From CAYRXM01 sp964449465 (lineage in GTDB: Bacteria; Chloroflexota; Anaerolineae; JAFGEY01): DNA of 64,000 nucleotides. The position numbers and the translations under genes are program-made. The notes beneath the pieces were generated by a model. It did not search any database. It was not told where the DNA came from and saw nothing but the letters and a program-made list of their open reading frames with translations. Shown here in pieces: positions 41,883 through 50,444 of this stretch. The stretch is from positions 26,510 through 90,509 of the forward strand of contig CAYVBK010000020.1 in assembly GCA_964449465.1 (NCBI GenBank), given 5' to 3'. Each line of letters begins with the position of its first letter. The stretch's first letter is position 1.

Positions 41883-42706
41883 TGTGTTGATTTGGTGGTC
41901 GAAACCGGCAGTTCGCCCAGGATCAGGGTGGGGCTGATGCCGTGCTCGGTGACGATGATCTTGGCGTTTTCGCGCAGGGCTGCCTCGGTCATTTCAATCT
42001 GCTTGAGTATTTGGGCGCTGCCTGTAAAGTATTTTTGGGCCGATTCGTTGACCAGACGGATGGCTTCGGCCTTGCCCTCGGCCACCTTGATCGCCGCTTC
42101 GCGCTCGCCCTCGGCGTTTTGGATGGCGGCCAGCTTTTTCTGCTCGGCGGCTTCAAACTCGCCTGTTGCCAACAGGCGCATGGCGCGTCGCTCTTGCTCG
42201 GCGGTTTTTTGCTTGTGCATGGCCTGTTTGATGTCTTCGGGCGGGTCAATGAGCATGATCTCGACCTTGCTGACCACCAGGCCCCACTCGACGGCGAATT
42301 TGTTCAATACCGATTGCAGGTTGTTGGCGATGCGCTCGCGGGCCACCAGGCTTTCGTCCAGGGTCAGGTCGCCGAATTCCTGGCGCAGGTTGGTCATCGC
42401 CAGTTGGATGATGGCACGTTTCCAGTTGTCAATGTTGTAAAATGTCTTTTTGATGGATTCCTCGTCGGGGGCTGGCCGTACCCACATCACACCGTCCACG
42501 CGAATTTCCACATTGTCCTTGGTGATTACTGGTTGGGGCGGAATGTCCATGGTGTGTTCGCGCACATCGCGCACGCGGATCATTTGCAAAAAAGGCAGTT
42601 GGAATCCCAACCCTGGCATGACAAAGCCGGTGTACTTGCCAAACGTTTCCTGGATGCCGCGCTCATAGGGCTTGAGCGTAAAAGCGATGGAATAAATGTT
42701 TCTCAT
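41879..42706 (-). CDS. SPFH/band-7 (slipin-like) protein
   Basis: The 275-residue protein has the band-7 domain (YERGIQETFGKYTGFVMPGLGFQLPFLQ near 13, then DVREHTMDIPPQPVITKDNV) and a long charged helix (EGEREAAIKVAEGKAEAIRLV near 198) for oligomerisation. There is no N-terminal membrane helix, so it is paraslipin-like and may attach to the membrane by its hydrophobic front end. Such proteins organise membrane microdomains. AAGGAG lies nine bases before the ATG. It sits between a kinase and its regulator and overlaps the latter. Confidence 0.85.
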   Translation of the reverse strand: MRNIYSIAFTLKPYERGIQETFGKYTGFVMPGLGFQLPFLQMIRVRDVREHTMDIPPQPVITKDNVEIRVDGVMWVRPAPDEESIKKTFYNIDNWKRAIIQLAMTNLRQEFGDLTLDESLVARERIANNLQSVLNKFAVEWGLVVSKVEIMLIDPPEDIKQAMHKQKTAEQERRAMRLLATGEFEAAEQKKLAAIQNAEGEREAAIKVAEGKAEAIRLVNESAQKYFTGSAQILKQIEMTEAALRENAKIIVTEHGISPTLILGELPVSTTKSTQ

Positions 42707-42764
42707 TTGAACCGACTCCTTTCTTGTTTGAACGCAGAAAACAAATGATGGCGAAATTGGATTT

Positions 42765-44423
42765 TTATATGTCGTCCAGGTAGCGCATCACTGCCATAAC
42801 TACCAGCGGCAGCGGCGTCGGGCGGCACAGGGTGATTTGCGTCGGCGGGCCGGGTTGGATCTTGAGCAGTTCGTCATCGGTTTGATCCAGCAGAACGCAG
42901 CCCCTGGTTTCGGGCTGACAAGACAGGCGATATCCGCCTCCGTCATAGATAAACTCGCTCCAGGTGTTCATCAATCGGCCCTGATATTGCGTTGCCGCCA
43001 AAGGCTGATTGTTGCGCAACAGCACTCCTCGTCCTTTGATGCCGCGCATACGACGGAACGACCATAATGTTTTGCGCTCTCGCCAGCTAAACCCGGTGCG
43101 GTCGCACTGAATTCGCGCCAGGACAGCGCCGGTGTGACCTTGCTGTAGCACCCGGCTTGTGCCGATGTGGAGCAGTTGGGGCAGTTTTTGAGCGGCCAAC
43201 GGGCCGGCCTCCGGCTCGATCAAGGGCCGGCGCAGGTGTGCCTCATCGGCGGGCTGCCAGGGCCAGGTTTGACCCACCGGTATGACCAGTTTTTGACCCA
43301 ACCAGGCCCAGTTTTCGATGGTGGGGACAGGTCGTTCTTTGTCCAGGCGGACCAACTCGCTTTGTGCCTCTAGCGGGCGGGTCAGCCCCACCTCGGCCAG
43401 CACGGTAGCGCCCATACCGGGTCGGCTTTCAACGGTCAGTCGACCGCCGACGGCCATGAGGCGTTCTTGCATGTTGGGCAGCCCCAACCCCTGACTGGCC
43501 TGTGTGGTGTCAAATCCCCGCCCATTGTCGCGGATGGACAGCTCGGCCTGTTCGGGGATGCAGCGCAGGCGCATATTGACACGGGTGGCGCGGGCGTGAT
43601 GAGCCACATTGTGCAAGGCCTCTTGGGCCACGCGATACAGCGCATCGCTGATGGGCGGAGGGATCAGGGCGTCGTTTCCCTGCACGTCCAGATAGATCAG
43701 CAAGTGTTCGCGCGCCCCAAAGACCAGGGCATAATCGTTGAGTGCGGCGGCCAGGCCGCAATCTTGGAGCGAACCGGGGCGCAGGTTTTCGATCAGACGG
43801 GTGATTTCGCGCTGGGCTGTTTGGGCAGTCATTTCCGCCTCGCGGGCCATTTCAATCACCTCCGGCGAGGCATTGCTGCCGGTTGCATCGAGACGTGCGC
43901 GGATAGCCCCGGCAGTCATAGACAGGCTGAACAGGTATTGTTTGACGCCGTCGTGCAGTTCGCGGGCCAGGTGATTGCGTTCTTCGACCACCGTCAATGC
44001 CCTGGCCTGGTCGCCCAAACGAGCACTCTGCTCACGCAAATAGTTCAGGTCCTGCTCGTCTTGAGAGAGTTGTTCGGCCAGCAGGTTCATCTGTTCAGCC
44101 ACCTGACCCAGTTCGTCGGCCGATGAATCGGCAAGGCGCGGGGCCAGGTTGCCACGCAGCCATACCAGGCTAACGTCTAGCATGTGCCGCAGTCGCCGCC
44201 TCAGAGGCAGGGCCATCCACAGACTCCAACCCGCGATGCTCAACATGGCTGTGCCGATCATCAAGACGGTGTGCCATTCCAGGTTGAGCGAGTCGTGTAT
44301 GGCCGGCGCCAGCAGTGATAAAATGCCTTGCACGATGAGCATGGCAGCGGCCAGGACCAATCCAAGAGATAGAGCCAGCTTGAGCGGCAGGCTTGATGTT
44401 AAAGAGCGATTGTGATCGTTCAT
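42765..44423 (-). CDS. NarX-type histidine kinase (HisKA_3) with an extra C-terminal domain
   Basis: The 552-residue protein has two helices (about 13-38 and 52-70), a HAMP-like linker, the HisKA_3 histidine in ARELHDGVKQYLFSLSM near 155 and ATPase motifs RVAQEALHNVAHHA and DNGRGFD, ending near 355 with GLGLPNMQERL and GMGATVLAEV. A further ~190 residues follow, rich in beta strands (LLHIGTSRVLQQGHTGAVLARIQCD to the end). These recall the tubby/LURP-one-like lipid-binding barrel in pattern only. GGAGGAAA precedes the ATG. It lies in an operon with a slipin and a LuxR-type regulator. Confidence 0.85.
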   Translation of the reverse strand: MNDHNRSLTSSLPLKLALSLGLVLAAAMLIVQGILSLLAPAIHDSLNLEWHTVLMIGTAMLSIAGWSLWMALPLRRRLRHMLDVSLVWLRGNLAPRLADSSADELGQVAEQMNLLAEQLSQDEQDLNYLREQSARLGDQARALTVVEERNHLARELHDGVKQYLFSLSMTAGAIRARLDATGSNASPEVIEMAREAEMTAQTAQREITRLIENLRPGSLQDCGLAAALNDYALVFGAREHLLIYLDVQGNDALIPPPISDALYRVAQEALHNVAHHARATRVNMRLRCIPEQAELSIRDNGRGFDTTQASQGLGLPNMQERLMAVGGRLTVESRPGMGATVLAEVGLTRPLEAQSELVRLDKERPVPTIENWAWLGQKLVIPVGQTWPWQPADEAHLRRPLIEPEAGPLAAQKLPQLLHIGTSRVLQQGHTGAVLARIQCDRTGFSWRERKTLWSFRRMRGIKGRGVLLRNNQPLAATQYQGRLMNTWSEFIYDGGGYRLSCQPETRGCVLLDQTDDELLKIQPGPPTQITLCRPTPLPLVVMAVMRYLDDI

Positions 44424-44525
44424 CTGTCTTTCCTCCGCAAAAATTTGGATCGGTTACAGTGTATCACAGTCGCCGTTTTTTGCCATCTGCCGCAGGGTCA
44501 AATTCAGGCTTGTACTGGGGTACAA

Positions 44526-45869
44526 TCAGGGAGTGGGCAGCCAGGTCCAGGACTCGACGACGGTTTTCCACAGCCCTTCTACCCGTTCAATGACCGGGGC
44601 GGCTCGTTCGCCAATCGGATCGAGAACCAGGTTATAGACCATGTCCGCGTGGATGAAAAAGGCCTGACGATTGGGCAGAGTGCCGGGCAAATTTTCGGTG
44701 ATCAGGGCGCGCTCGCCGGCAATGACCGTCTCACTGAATTCGAGAGTCAGGTTGGGGTATTGCTGACGCAAATCCTGGATGATCTGCTCCAGCGTTTGCC
44801 CCCTGGCCGGCCGGGCGGTGATGGACATGGCCGGGCGTACCCGTCCAGTCGTGTCGGGCGAACTGATCACCAGAACGTCGGTTTGTGGCTGATCGGCCAC
44901 AAAGGTCTTGGGAAAAACCAGGCAATAGCGACCGCTCGGCCCCATCATCGCCGCTGTATCTTGGGTGGCCACCGGACAGGATGCCGATGGAGCGGGCGGG
45001 GCGATTTGATCGGCGGTGATCTGGATGGCGGCGCGCGCATCGTTGACCAGGATGGTATAGGCGCCGGCGGTCAGTCCCTCGGTGTTCAAGATGATGCCGT
45101 AGCGAAACGGCACGATAGCCATCGTACACATGCGATCAATCGAGCGGGCCGAATTCAGGGTGATGACAATTTCGCGACCGCGCACGGTTTGCGTGGCCCC
45201 GGCAATACGAGAGCAGCCATCGGGCAGGTTGCCCGAAGCGGTGATCTCAATCTGCCCGGAATCGGCCACGCGAATCTCGACATCGCTTACTGCGGCCAGG
45301 CCGATGGTTTCCTTTTCCTTGCCCGAACTCGGCGCCGGCGCATTGTCTGCGTCCAGCTTGAATGAGGTTTGGGCGTCGTTGGCGATGACGGTATAAGTTC
45401 CGGCCGGCAGCCCCAGCACATCGAGCGGCACAATTTGCTCAAAAGGCACCAACGCCAGGGTGCACATCCGGTCGGTGGGGCGGGTGGTGGTGAGGGTGAT
45501 GTGGAACACATTGCCCTGTCGCTGTTGGCTCACCTGGTTGAGTTGGGTGCAGCCATCGGGCAGGTTGCCTTGAATGACCGCCCGCGCCTGCACCGGAAAC
45601 GATTCCAGCAGCAGCACCTGGATGCTGTCTATTTGCGCCGCGCCAACGATCACCGATGGCGTGGCTGTGGGGGTGGGGCCGGTGGTGGGCGTCGCGGTTG
45701 GGCGCAAGGTGGTTGTGGTTGTGGCTGTGGGCTGTGGGCGTGTGGGGGTGCGCGTGGGTAGCGATTGTTCTACAAAGGGCGGCGTGGGGGTGGGCGTGTT
45801 TTTCGGTGCGCAGCCCCACAAAAGCGCCCATGTTATGATCAAAAGAAGAAACTTTGCCGTTTTTTTCAT
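44526..45869 (-). CDS. Lipoprotein with P/T-rich linker and duplicated domain
   Basis: The 447-residue protein has a lipobox LLWGC (Cys20), a Pro/Thr-rich linker to about residue 72, and two tandem repeats (about 75-175 and 195-285). Each repeat contains GNLPDGC, ITL, DRMCT and a LPAGTYTV- or LTAGAYTI-like end followed by NDA. The paired cysteines probably form a disulphide in each. A third, different domain (about 292-447) follows. I do not recognise an enzyme; it looks like a surface adhesion or binding protein. GAGGG precedes the ATG. Confidence 0.7.
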   Translation of the reverse strand: MKKTAKFLLLIITWALLWGCAPKNTPTPTPPFVEQSLPTRTPTRPQPTATTTTTLRPTATPTTGPTPTATPSVIVGAAQIDSIQVLLLESFPVQARAVIQGNLPDGCTQLNQVSQQRQGNVFHITLTTTRPTDRMCTLALVPFEQIVPLDVLGLPAGTYTVIANDAQTSFKLDADNAPAPSSGKEKETIGLAAVSDVEIRVADSGQIEITASGNLPDGCSRIAGATQTVRGREIVITLNSARSIDRMCTMAIVPFRYGIILNTEGLTAGAYTILVNDARAAIQITADQIAPPAPSASCPVATQDTAAMMGPSGRYCLVFPKTFVADQPQTDVLVISSPDTTGRVRPAMSITARPARGQTLEQIIQDLRQQYPNLTLEFSETVIAGERALITENLPGTLPNRQAFFIHADMVYNLVLDPIGERAAPVIERVEGLWKTVVESWTWLPTP

Positions 45870-45965
45870 TTTTTTCCCTCGCAGGTGGCAGGTGATTGGT
45901 TTGGTTTTGGTCAGACTGCAAGTAGGACGATCCAGGTTGCAGATTCGTTCCTCTTGGGCCGACTC

Positions 45966-46101
45966 CTGGGAGGCCGCTGAAAAAGTCTATTTTTACCAAA
46001 GAACACCGAGAACACAAAGGTTTACGATGCTTTTGAGTCGCTAGAAATGCTTGGTGTCCTTGGTGTCTTGGTGGTGAGCAGGTTTTTCAGCACGCTCCTA
46101 G
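45966..46101 (+). mobile_element. MITE-like palindromic element, copy 4 (136 bp)
   Basis: It runs from CTGGGAGGCCGCTGAAAAAG to TTTTTCAGCACGCTCCTAG. The terminal CTAG provides the TAG stop of the isoaspartyl peptidase gene. It fills most of the gap to the lipoprotein gene. Confidence 0.75.
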
Positions 46102-47000
46102 ATTCCCACCACCGGCTCGACCATTCCGTCCTGGAAAAAGGCCCAGGCCATGCGTGGTGTGTTGAACGCATAGCCCACCTGTCCCTGACGATCCAGCATA
46201 ATGATGCCGCCCGGTCCATCCACGCGGGTTTGCAATTGTTCGATGCTCCAGCGGGCAGCGGCCATGGCATCGCCGCGTGCCAGTTGATCCACCGCCGTCT
46301 TGGCCAGGACGATACGCATGATCGCCTCGCCCCAGCCGGTGCAAGATGCGCCGCCCAGTTGGCTGTCGGCGTAATAGCCGCAGCCCACCAGCGGCGAGTC
46401 GCCGACGCGGCCGGGCAGTTTGTGCGGTGTACCGCCAGTCGAGGTGCCGGCAGCGATGCGCCCGTTGCCGTCCAGAGCGACCGCCCCTACCGTGTCGCCC
46501 GGTCCATTCGAGCGGGTAAAGGACTGGCGGGCGTGAAATCGCTGATCGTTGGTGATGCGCGACCAGCGCTCCAATTCGCGTGGAATGACCAGCAGGGCTG
46601 AGGGGCATTGTTCTGCCCCGACGTGCCGGGCAAATCGTTCGGCCCCTTGCCCTACCAGCAGCACATGGTCGCTCTCCATCACCCGGCGGGCCAACGAGAT
46701 GGGGTGACGGATGCGTTGCACGGCGGCTACGCTGCCGACGGCCAGGGTGTCGCCGTCCATCAGCCCGGCGTCGAGTTCTACTTCGCCGTCGGCATTGAGA
46801 AAGGCCCCAATGCCGGCATCCAACGCCGGATGGTCCTCCATCACCCGGACGGCTTGCTCGACCGCGTCCAGGGCCGAGCCGCCTTGCCGCAAGAGGGCCC
46901 ATCCAGCCTGCACTGCCGCCAGGCAGGCCTCGTGATGGTCGTGTACCAGGTCGTCGGGAATGTCCCACGCGCCGCCATGTACAATGATCGCTGAGGTCAT
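46098..47000 (-). CDS. Isoaspartyl peptidase / L-asparaginase (Ntn hydrolase)
   Basis: The 300-residue protein has the plant-type asparaginase layout: IIVHGGAW at the start, DAGIGAFLNADGEVELDAGLMDG near 61, and the autocleavage site before the nucleophile Thr170 in GDTVGAVALD, followed by AGTSTGG and GRVGDSPLVGCGYYA. It cleaves itself into two subunits and hydrolyses beta-aspartyl peptides or asparagine. AGGAG lies ten bases before the ATG. The last codon is followed by a TAG that belongs to a palindromic element, so the C-terminus may have been altered by the insertion. Confidence 0.9.
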   Translation of the reverse strand: MTSAIIVHGGAWDIPDDLVHDHHEACLAAVQAGWALLRQGGSALDAVEQAVRVMEDHPALDAGIGAFLNADGEVELDAGLMDGDTLAVGSVAAVQRIRHPISLARRVMESDHVLLVGQGAERFARHVGAEQCPSALLVIPRELERWSRITNDQRFHARQSFTRSNGPGDTVGAVALDGNGRIAAGTSTGGTPHKLPGRVGDSPLVGCGYYADSQLGGASCTGWGEAIMRIVLAKTAVDQLARGDAMAAARWSIEQLQTRVDGPGGIIMLDRQGQVGYAFNTPRMAWAFFQDGMVEPVVGI

Positions 47001-47038
47001 ATCGTGTCATCTCCTGTTGGAATCAGATTGGAACCAAA

Positions 47039-47072
47039 TGCCCGCCATCGGCCTGAACAGCGATGACGGGCT
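47039..47072 (-). terminator. Hairpin after the parA1 gene (weak terminator)
   Basis: GCCCGCCATCG and CGATGACGGGC pair with one mismatch. No good T-run follows, so termination is uncertain. Confidence 0.4.
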
Positions 47073-47101
47073 TGGGAAGGGTAGCCTGACCAGGCTATTG
47101 C

Positions 47102-47875
47102 TTATGCGTCGGCCGGGGTGCGCTCGATCAAGAGTTCGGCCACCCGTTTATAGCCCTCGGCTCCTTTGTGCCGACCCGCATAATCTACGATGGATTTGTT
47201 GGCTACCGAGGCTTCGGCAAAGCGGATGCTTTTGTGGATGACCTCTTCAAATACCTTGTCGCCAAATACCGCCTTGATCTCATCCAGCACTTCGCGGGCA
47301 TGCACCGTGCCAGTGGCGTACATGGTGGCCAGAATGCCGGTTACTTGAAGGGTAGGGTTGAGGCGGCCCTTGATTTTTTCAATGGTATCCAGCAGCAGGC
47401 GGATGCCGCGCATGGCAAAAAATTCACACTGCATCGGGATCAACACCTCGCGGCAGGCGCACAGGGCATTGACGGTGAGCAGGCCCAGGCTGGGCGGGCA
47501 GTCAATGAGGATAAAATCGTACCACGAGGGCAGCGATTCCAGCACCCGCTTGAGGATAAACTCGCGGCGAATTTCGGCGATCAACTCGATCTCGGCCGAG
47601 GCCAGGTCAATGTTGGCCGGCATCAGGTCAAGGTAGGTCTGCACCGGGTAAATGATCCGCCCGACCTGGAAATCCTCATCCATCAGAGCCGTATAGATGC
47701 TTTCTTGTAGCCCATAGCCATCTATGCCCAGCCCGGCCGAGAGGGCGCCCTGAGGGTCCATATCTACGGCCAGTGTCTTTTTTTTCATCTGCGCCAGGGC
47801 CACGCCGAGGTTGACCACGGTGGTGGTTTTGCCTACGCCGCCTTTTTGGTTGGTGATGGCGATGATTCGAGTCAC
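47102..47875 (-). CDS. ParA/Soj-family ATPase, copy 1
   Basis: The 257-residue protein has the deviant Walker A NQKGGVGKTTT near residue 9, the AVDMDPQGALS box near 36 and the IDCPPSLGLLT box near 124. These are the hallmarks of ParA ATPases that move chromosomes or other cargo over the nucleoid. The start is a GTG with AAGGAG nine bases upstream. No parB or parS-like sequence is visible beside it. A second ParA gene lies 181 bp upstream on the same strand. Confidence 0.9.
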   Translation of the reverse strand: MTRIIAITNQKGGVGKTTTVVNLGVALAQMKKKTLAVDMDPQGALSAGLGIDGYGLQESIYTALMDEDFQVGRIIYPVQTYLDLMPANIDLASAEIELIAEIRREFILKRVLESLPSWYDFILIDCPPSLGLLTVNALCACREVLIPMQCEFFAMRGIRLLLDTIEKIKGRLNPTLQVTGILATMYATGTVHAREVLDEIKAVFGDKVFEEVIHKSIRFAEASVANKSIVDYAGRHKGAEGYKRVAELLIERTPADA

Positions 47876-47930
47876 TGTGCTGCTCCTTTTCTAACCTGGC
47901 CAGGCCAGAAGCGAATGAAATGTACAGGAC

Positions 47931-47984
47931 TTGGGCAAAACGTTGGTTGAGCCTGCCGAAACCAATATTTTGGCATCAAAACAG
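47931..47984. repeat. Short palindromic repeat, copy 3 (GGTTGAG..CCGAAACC family)
   Basis: The first 22 bases equal 8112-8133. GGCAAAACGTTGGTT pairs with AAACCAATATTTTGGC, so the unit forms a hairpin around GAGCCTGCCG. It lies between two parA-like genes. The rest of this 181-bp gap has another hairpin, GCAGTTC/GAACTGC near 48010-48040. Confidence 0.6.
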
Positions 47985-48056
47985 ATATTTTAGCGCAAAA
48001 ATTGCGCCGCAGTTCTTGGTCTACTCGGCCGGCGAACTGCGCAAGCCCTAATGTAA

Positions 48057-48821
48057 CTATTGAGCCGTGTTTTGCACCGGCGGCATGCTCAAAACCAGGT
48101 CGGCCAGCCGGGCATAATCTTCGGCGCCGCGCGAGCGTGGGGCATACTCAAAGATGGTTTTGCCTTCGCCCGGCGCTTCGGAAAGCAGGGTGTCAATGCG
48201 GATGGGTGGCGTCACCCGGTCGCCGAAATCTTTGGTCAACGATTGCAGCACCATGTCGCTGACCCGTCGTCGCGGGTCGTAAAAAGTGGGGATGATCAGG
48301 CGCACTATGGCGCCTTTGCCCAGCATGCGGCTGATGGTGCGCAAATAGGTGAAAAACTGGCGCGCCCCGGCCAGGGCCAGCATTTCCATCGAAACGGGGA
48401 TAAATACTTCTTCGGCATAGCCTACCGCGTTGACGGTGAGCAGCGAGACCGAAGGGGCACAGTCGAGGATTTGAAAGTCGTATCCGCTCAGAACGTCCAG
48501 TTGTTCGCTGAAAATTTCTTCGCGGGCCATTTCCAGCACCATACGCTGTTGGGCTTTGAACAGGGCCATGTCGCTGGGCAGCAGGTCCAGGTTGCGGCGG
48601 GTATTGATCACACATTCTTTGGCCGTCGCTTTGCGGGTTAGCACCTCGGCCAGCGATTTGCCGTATTCTTTGACGCCCAAAGCGATGGCGACGTTGGCTT
48701 GGGTATCGGTGTCAATGAGCAGCACTTTGTGGTTTTTCAAAGCCAGAGCTGCCCCCAAATTGACACATGTGGTGGTTTTGCCGATGCCTCCTTTGAACCC
48801 GACAATGGCAATTTTTCGCAC
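48057..48821 (-). CDS. ParA/MinD-superfamily ATPase, copy 2
   Basis: The 254-residue protein has Walker A GFKGGIGKTTT near residue 8, LIDTDTQANVA near 35 and ILDCAPSVSLLT near 121. It shares the ParA fold with copy 1 but is clearly diverged, and it includes the ParA-specific IPTFYDPRRRVSD near 180. The GTG at 48821 has GAGAGG eight bases upstream; the TTG at 48839 overlaps that site. The partner and cargo are unknown. Confidence 0.88.
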   Translation of the reverse strand: MRKIAIVGFKGGIGKTTTCVNLGAALALKNHKVLLIDTDTQANVAIALGVKEYGKSLAEVLTRKATAKECVINTRRNLDLLPSDMALFKAQQRMVLEMAREEIFSEQLDVLSGYDFQILDCAPSVSLLTVNAVGYAEEVFIPVSMEMLALAGARQFFTYLRTISRMLGKGAIVRLIIPTFYDPRRRVSDMVLQSLTKDFGDRVTPPIRIDTLLSEAPGEGKTIFEYAPRSRGAEDYARLADLVLSMPPVQNTAQ

Positions 48822-48895
48822 GGCAGCATCCTCTCTCAAGTCAGGTTTGATACTCGAACTTATTGTAACAGAAATAAAACCTCACGTCAAGCATC

Positions 48896-49912
48896 TCAAA
48901 AAGTTCTTTTGAGCAGCAAACTGCTCCATTCGCGCAAAGCCTGGTGTGCCGGCAGGCCCCGGTCGGCCTGATCCAGGTCGGCAGCGGCCTGGCGGGCAAA
49001 TTCTTGCGCGGTTTGCTCGGCAAATTCTCGCGCTCCATGTCGCTCCAGGACGGCAATGGCCGCGCGGACATCTTGGTCTGACAGGCTGTCTTGGGCATAG
49101 AGGGCGCGCAGTTCGGGGTCGGCAAGGGCATAGATCACCGGCAGCGTCTTTTTGCGCGTGACCAGGTCGGATGAGGTTGATTTGCCCGTCTGTCCCTCAT
49201 CGCCCCAGATGCCCAAGATGTCATCAATCACCTGAAAGGCCATGCCGATGTTTTCGCCGAAACGGGTCAATGCGGCCACCGTTTGCGCGTCGCCGCCGCC
49301 GAGCAGGGCGCCTAGTTGGGCGGCGCAGGCGATCAGGGCGGCGGTCTTGTTGCGGATCATCCACAAATAGTCGTCCAGGCTGACCTCCATTGTTGTCTCA
49401 AAGGTCATGTCCAGGTATTGTCCTTCGGTGAGAGCCACACATGTTTCGGTAAAAATACGCTGCGTGCCGAGGGCGAGGTGGGCCGATGCGCCTCGCTCGG
49501 CCAGGTGGCTCAGCATCAAAAAGGCCAGCGCAAACATGCCGTCGCCGCTGTTGATGCCGTGTGCCAGGCCCCATTGCTTCCACACAGTGATGCGATGTCG
49601 CCGTGTGGGGCTATTGTCCTCAATGTCGTCGTGGATCAGAGAAAAGTTGTGCAACACCTCGATGGCCGCCGCGGCCGGCATGGCCTGTTCGGCGCGCCCG
49701 CCAACTGCCTCGCAGGCCAGCAGGCACAGCAGCGGGCGGATGCGTTTGCCTGTCGGCGCGTTGATGGGCCGCAATTGCTCGTCCAGCCAGCCCATGTGGT
49801 ATTGCATCATGCCGTAAAAAGGCCACAGCATCTCGTGCGGACAGGATAATATCTGGCGTAATTCGAACTCTAGTAGAGGTAAATAGCGTTCAGTGTACTC
49901 GCGAATGTTCAT
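48896..49912 (-). CDS. Polyprenyl diphosphate synthase
   Basis: The 338-residue protein is a trans-isoprenyl diphosphate synthase: GKRIRPLLCLL near 54, the first aspartate motif LIHDDIEDNS near 92 and the second VIDDILGIWGD near 228, with the KTAAL box near 188. It builds linear prenyl chains for quinones, carotenoids or lipids; chain length cannot be called reliably. AAGGAGA precedes the ATG. It is transcribed from a promoter back-to-back with that of the acyl carrier protein gene. Confidence 0.92.
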   Translation of the reverse strand: MNIREYTERYLPLLEFELRQILSCPHEMLWPFYGMMQYHMGWLDEQLRPINAPTGKRIRPLLCLLACEAVGGRAEQAMPAAAAIEVLHNFSLIHDDIEDNSPTRRHRITVWKQWGLAHGINSGDGMFALAFLMLSHLAERGASAHLALGTQRIFTETCVALTEGQYLDMTFETTMEVSLDDYLWMIRNKTAALIACAAQLGALLGGGDAQTVAALTRFGENIGMAFQVIDDILGIWGDEGQTGKSTSSDLVTRKKTLPVIYALADPELRALYAQDSLSDQDVRAAIAVLERHGAREFAEQTAQEFARQAAADLDQADRGLPAHQALREWSSLLLKRTF

Positions 49913-49957
49913 CGGGTCTCCTTGAAGGGGTGTTGTATGGGTGGTGTTCTATGACGT

Positions 49958-49986
49958 ATCTTAGCAAGGATACACAACCGTGTCAA
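49958..49986 (-). promoter_or_regulatory. Promoter of the polyprenyl synthase gene
   Basis: On the minus strand TTGACA (49986-49981) and TAAGAT (49963-49958) are 17 bp apart. The -35 box is one base from that of the divergent promoter. Confidence 0.75.
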
Positions 49987-49987
49987 A

Positions 49988-50016
49988 TTGACGAGAAAAG
50001 GTAAGGTGAGTACAAT
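49988..50016 (+). promoter_or_regulatory. Promoter of the acyl carrier protein gene
   Basis: TTGACG at 49988-49993 and TACAAT at 50011-50016 are 17 bp apart, 47 bp before the ATG. Confidence 0.75.
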
Positions 50017-50063
50017 ACATATACCCTGACTAAACCAATCAAGAGGCATACTGGAGGTAAAAA

Positions 50064-50309
50064 ATGGACATTTTCGACCAGGTACGAGATATTGTTGTTG
50101 ATGTGTTAGGGGCAGACCCGGATACGGTCGCTCCAGAAACCCGGTTCAAAGAGGATTTGAAAGCCGACTCGCTGGATCTGGTTGAGTTATTGATGGCGTT
50201 TGAGGAAAAATTCCAGGCCAAAATCCCCGACCAGGATGTCAAAAAAATTGTGACGGTGGGGGATGTGGCGATGTATATCCAGGCCAAGATGGCCGAGTCC
50301 GCAGAATAG
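50064..50309 (+). CDS. acpP: Acyl carrier protein
   Basis: The 81-residue acidic protein has the phosphopantetheine serine Ser36 in DLKADSLDLVELLM and the usual four-helix length. It carries growing acyl chains in fatty acid synthesis. TGGAGG lies before the ATG. It is a single-gene unit with its own promoter and a strong terminator; no fab genes are near. Confidence 0.94.
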   Translation: MDIFDQVRDIVVDVLGADPDTVAPETRFKEDLKADSLDLVELLMAFEEKFQAKIPDQDVKKIVTVGDVAMYIQAKMAESAE

Positions 50310-50331
50310 ACGGCAATTTTTAAGATGGAAC

Positions 50332-50367
50332 AAGCGGCGCACCTGCACGGTGCGCCGCTTGCTTTTT
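50332..50367 (+). terminator. Intrinsic terminator of acpP
   Basis: AAGCGGCGCACC and GGTGCGCCGCTT form a 12-bp stem with a five-base loop, followed by GCTTTTT. Confidence 0.88.
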
Positions 50368-50425
50368 CAGGACACAGAGGTCGGTAGAGGGCGTTCTGTA
50401 GAACGCTGTCGAAACCTGTGGCGTT

Positions 50426-50444
50426 GGTTTCGATAAACTCAACC
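50426..50444 (-). repeat. Short repeat GGTTGAG..TCGAAACC, copy 4, overlapping the argH stop
   Basis: On the minus strand it reads GGTTGAGTTTATCGAAACC. Its TGA is the stop codon of argH (50439-50441). TCGAAACC at 50409 and GGTTTCGA at 50426 also form a hairpin. Confidence 0.5.

Noticed and set aside
45655..45800. GT-rich low-complexity stretch as a possible tandem repeat or regulatory region
   Set aside because: It encodes the Pro/Thr linker of the lipoprotein on the minus strand.
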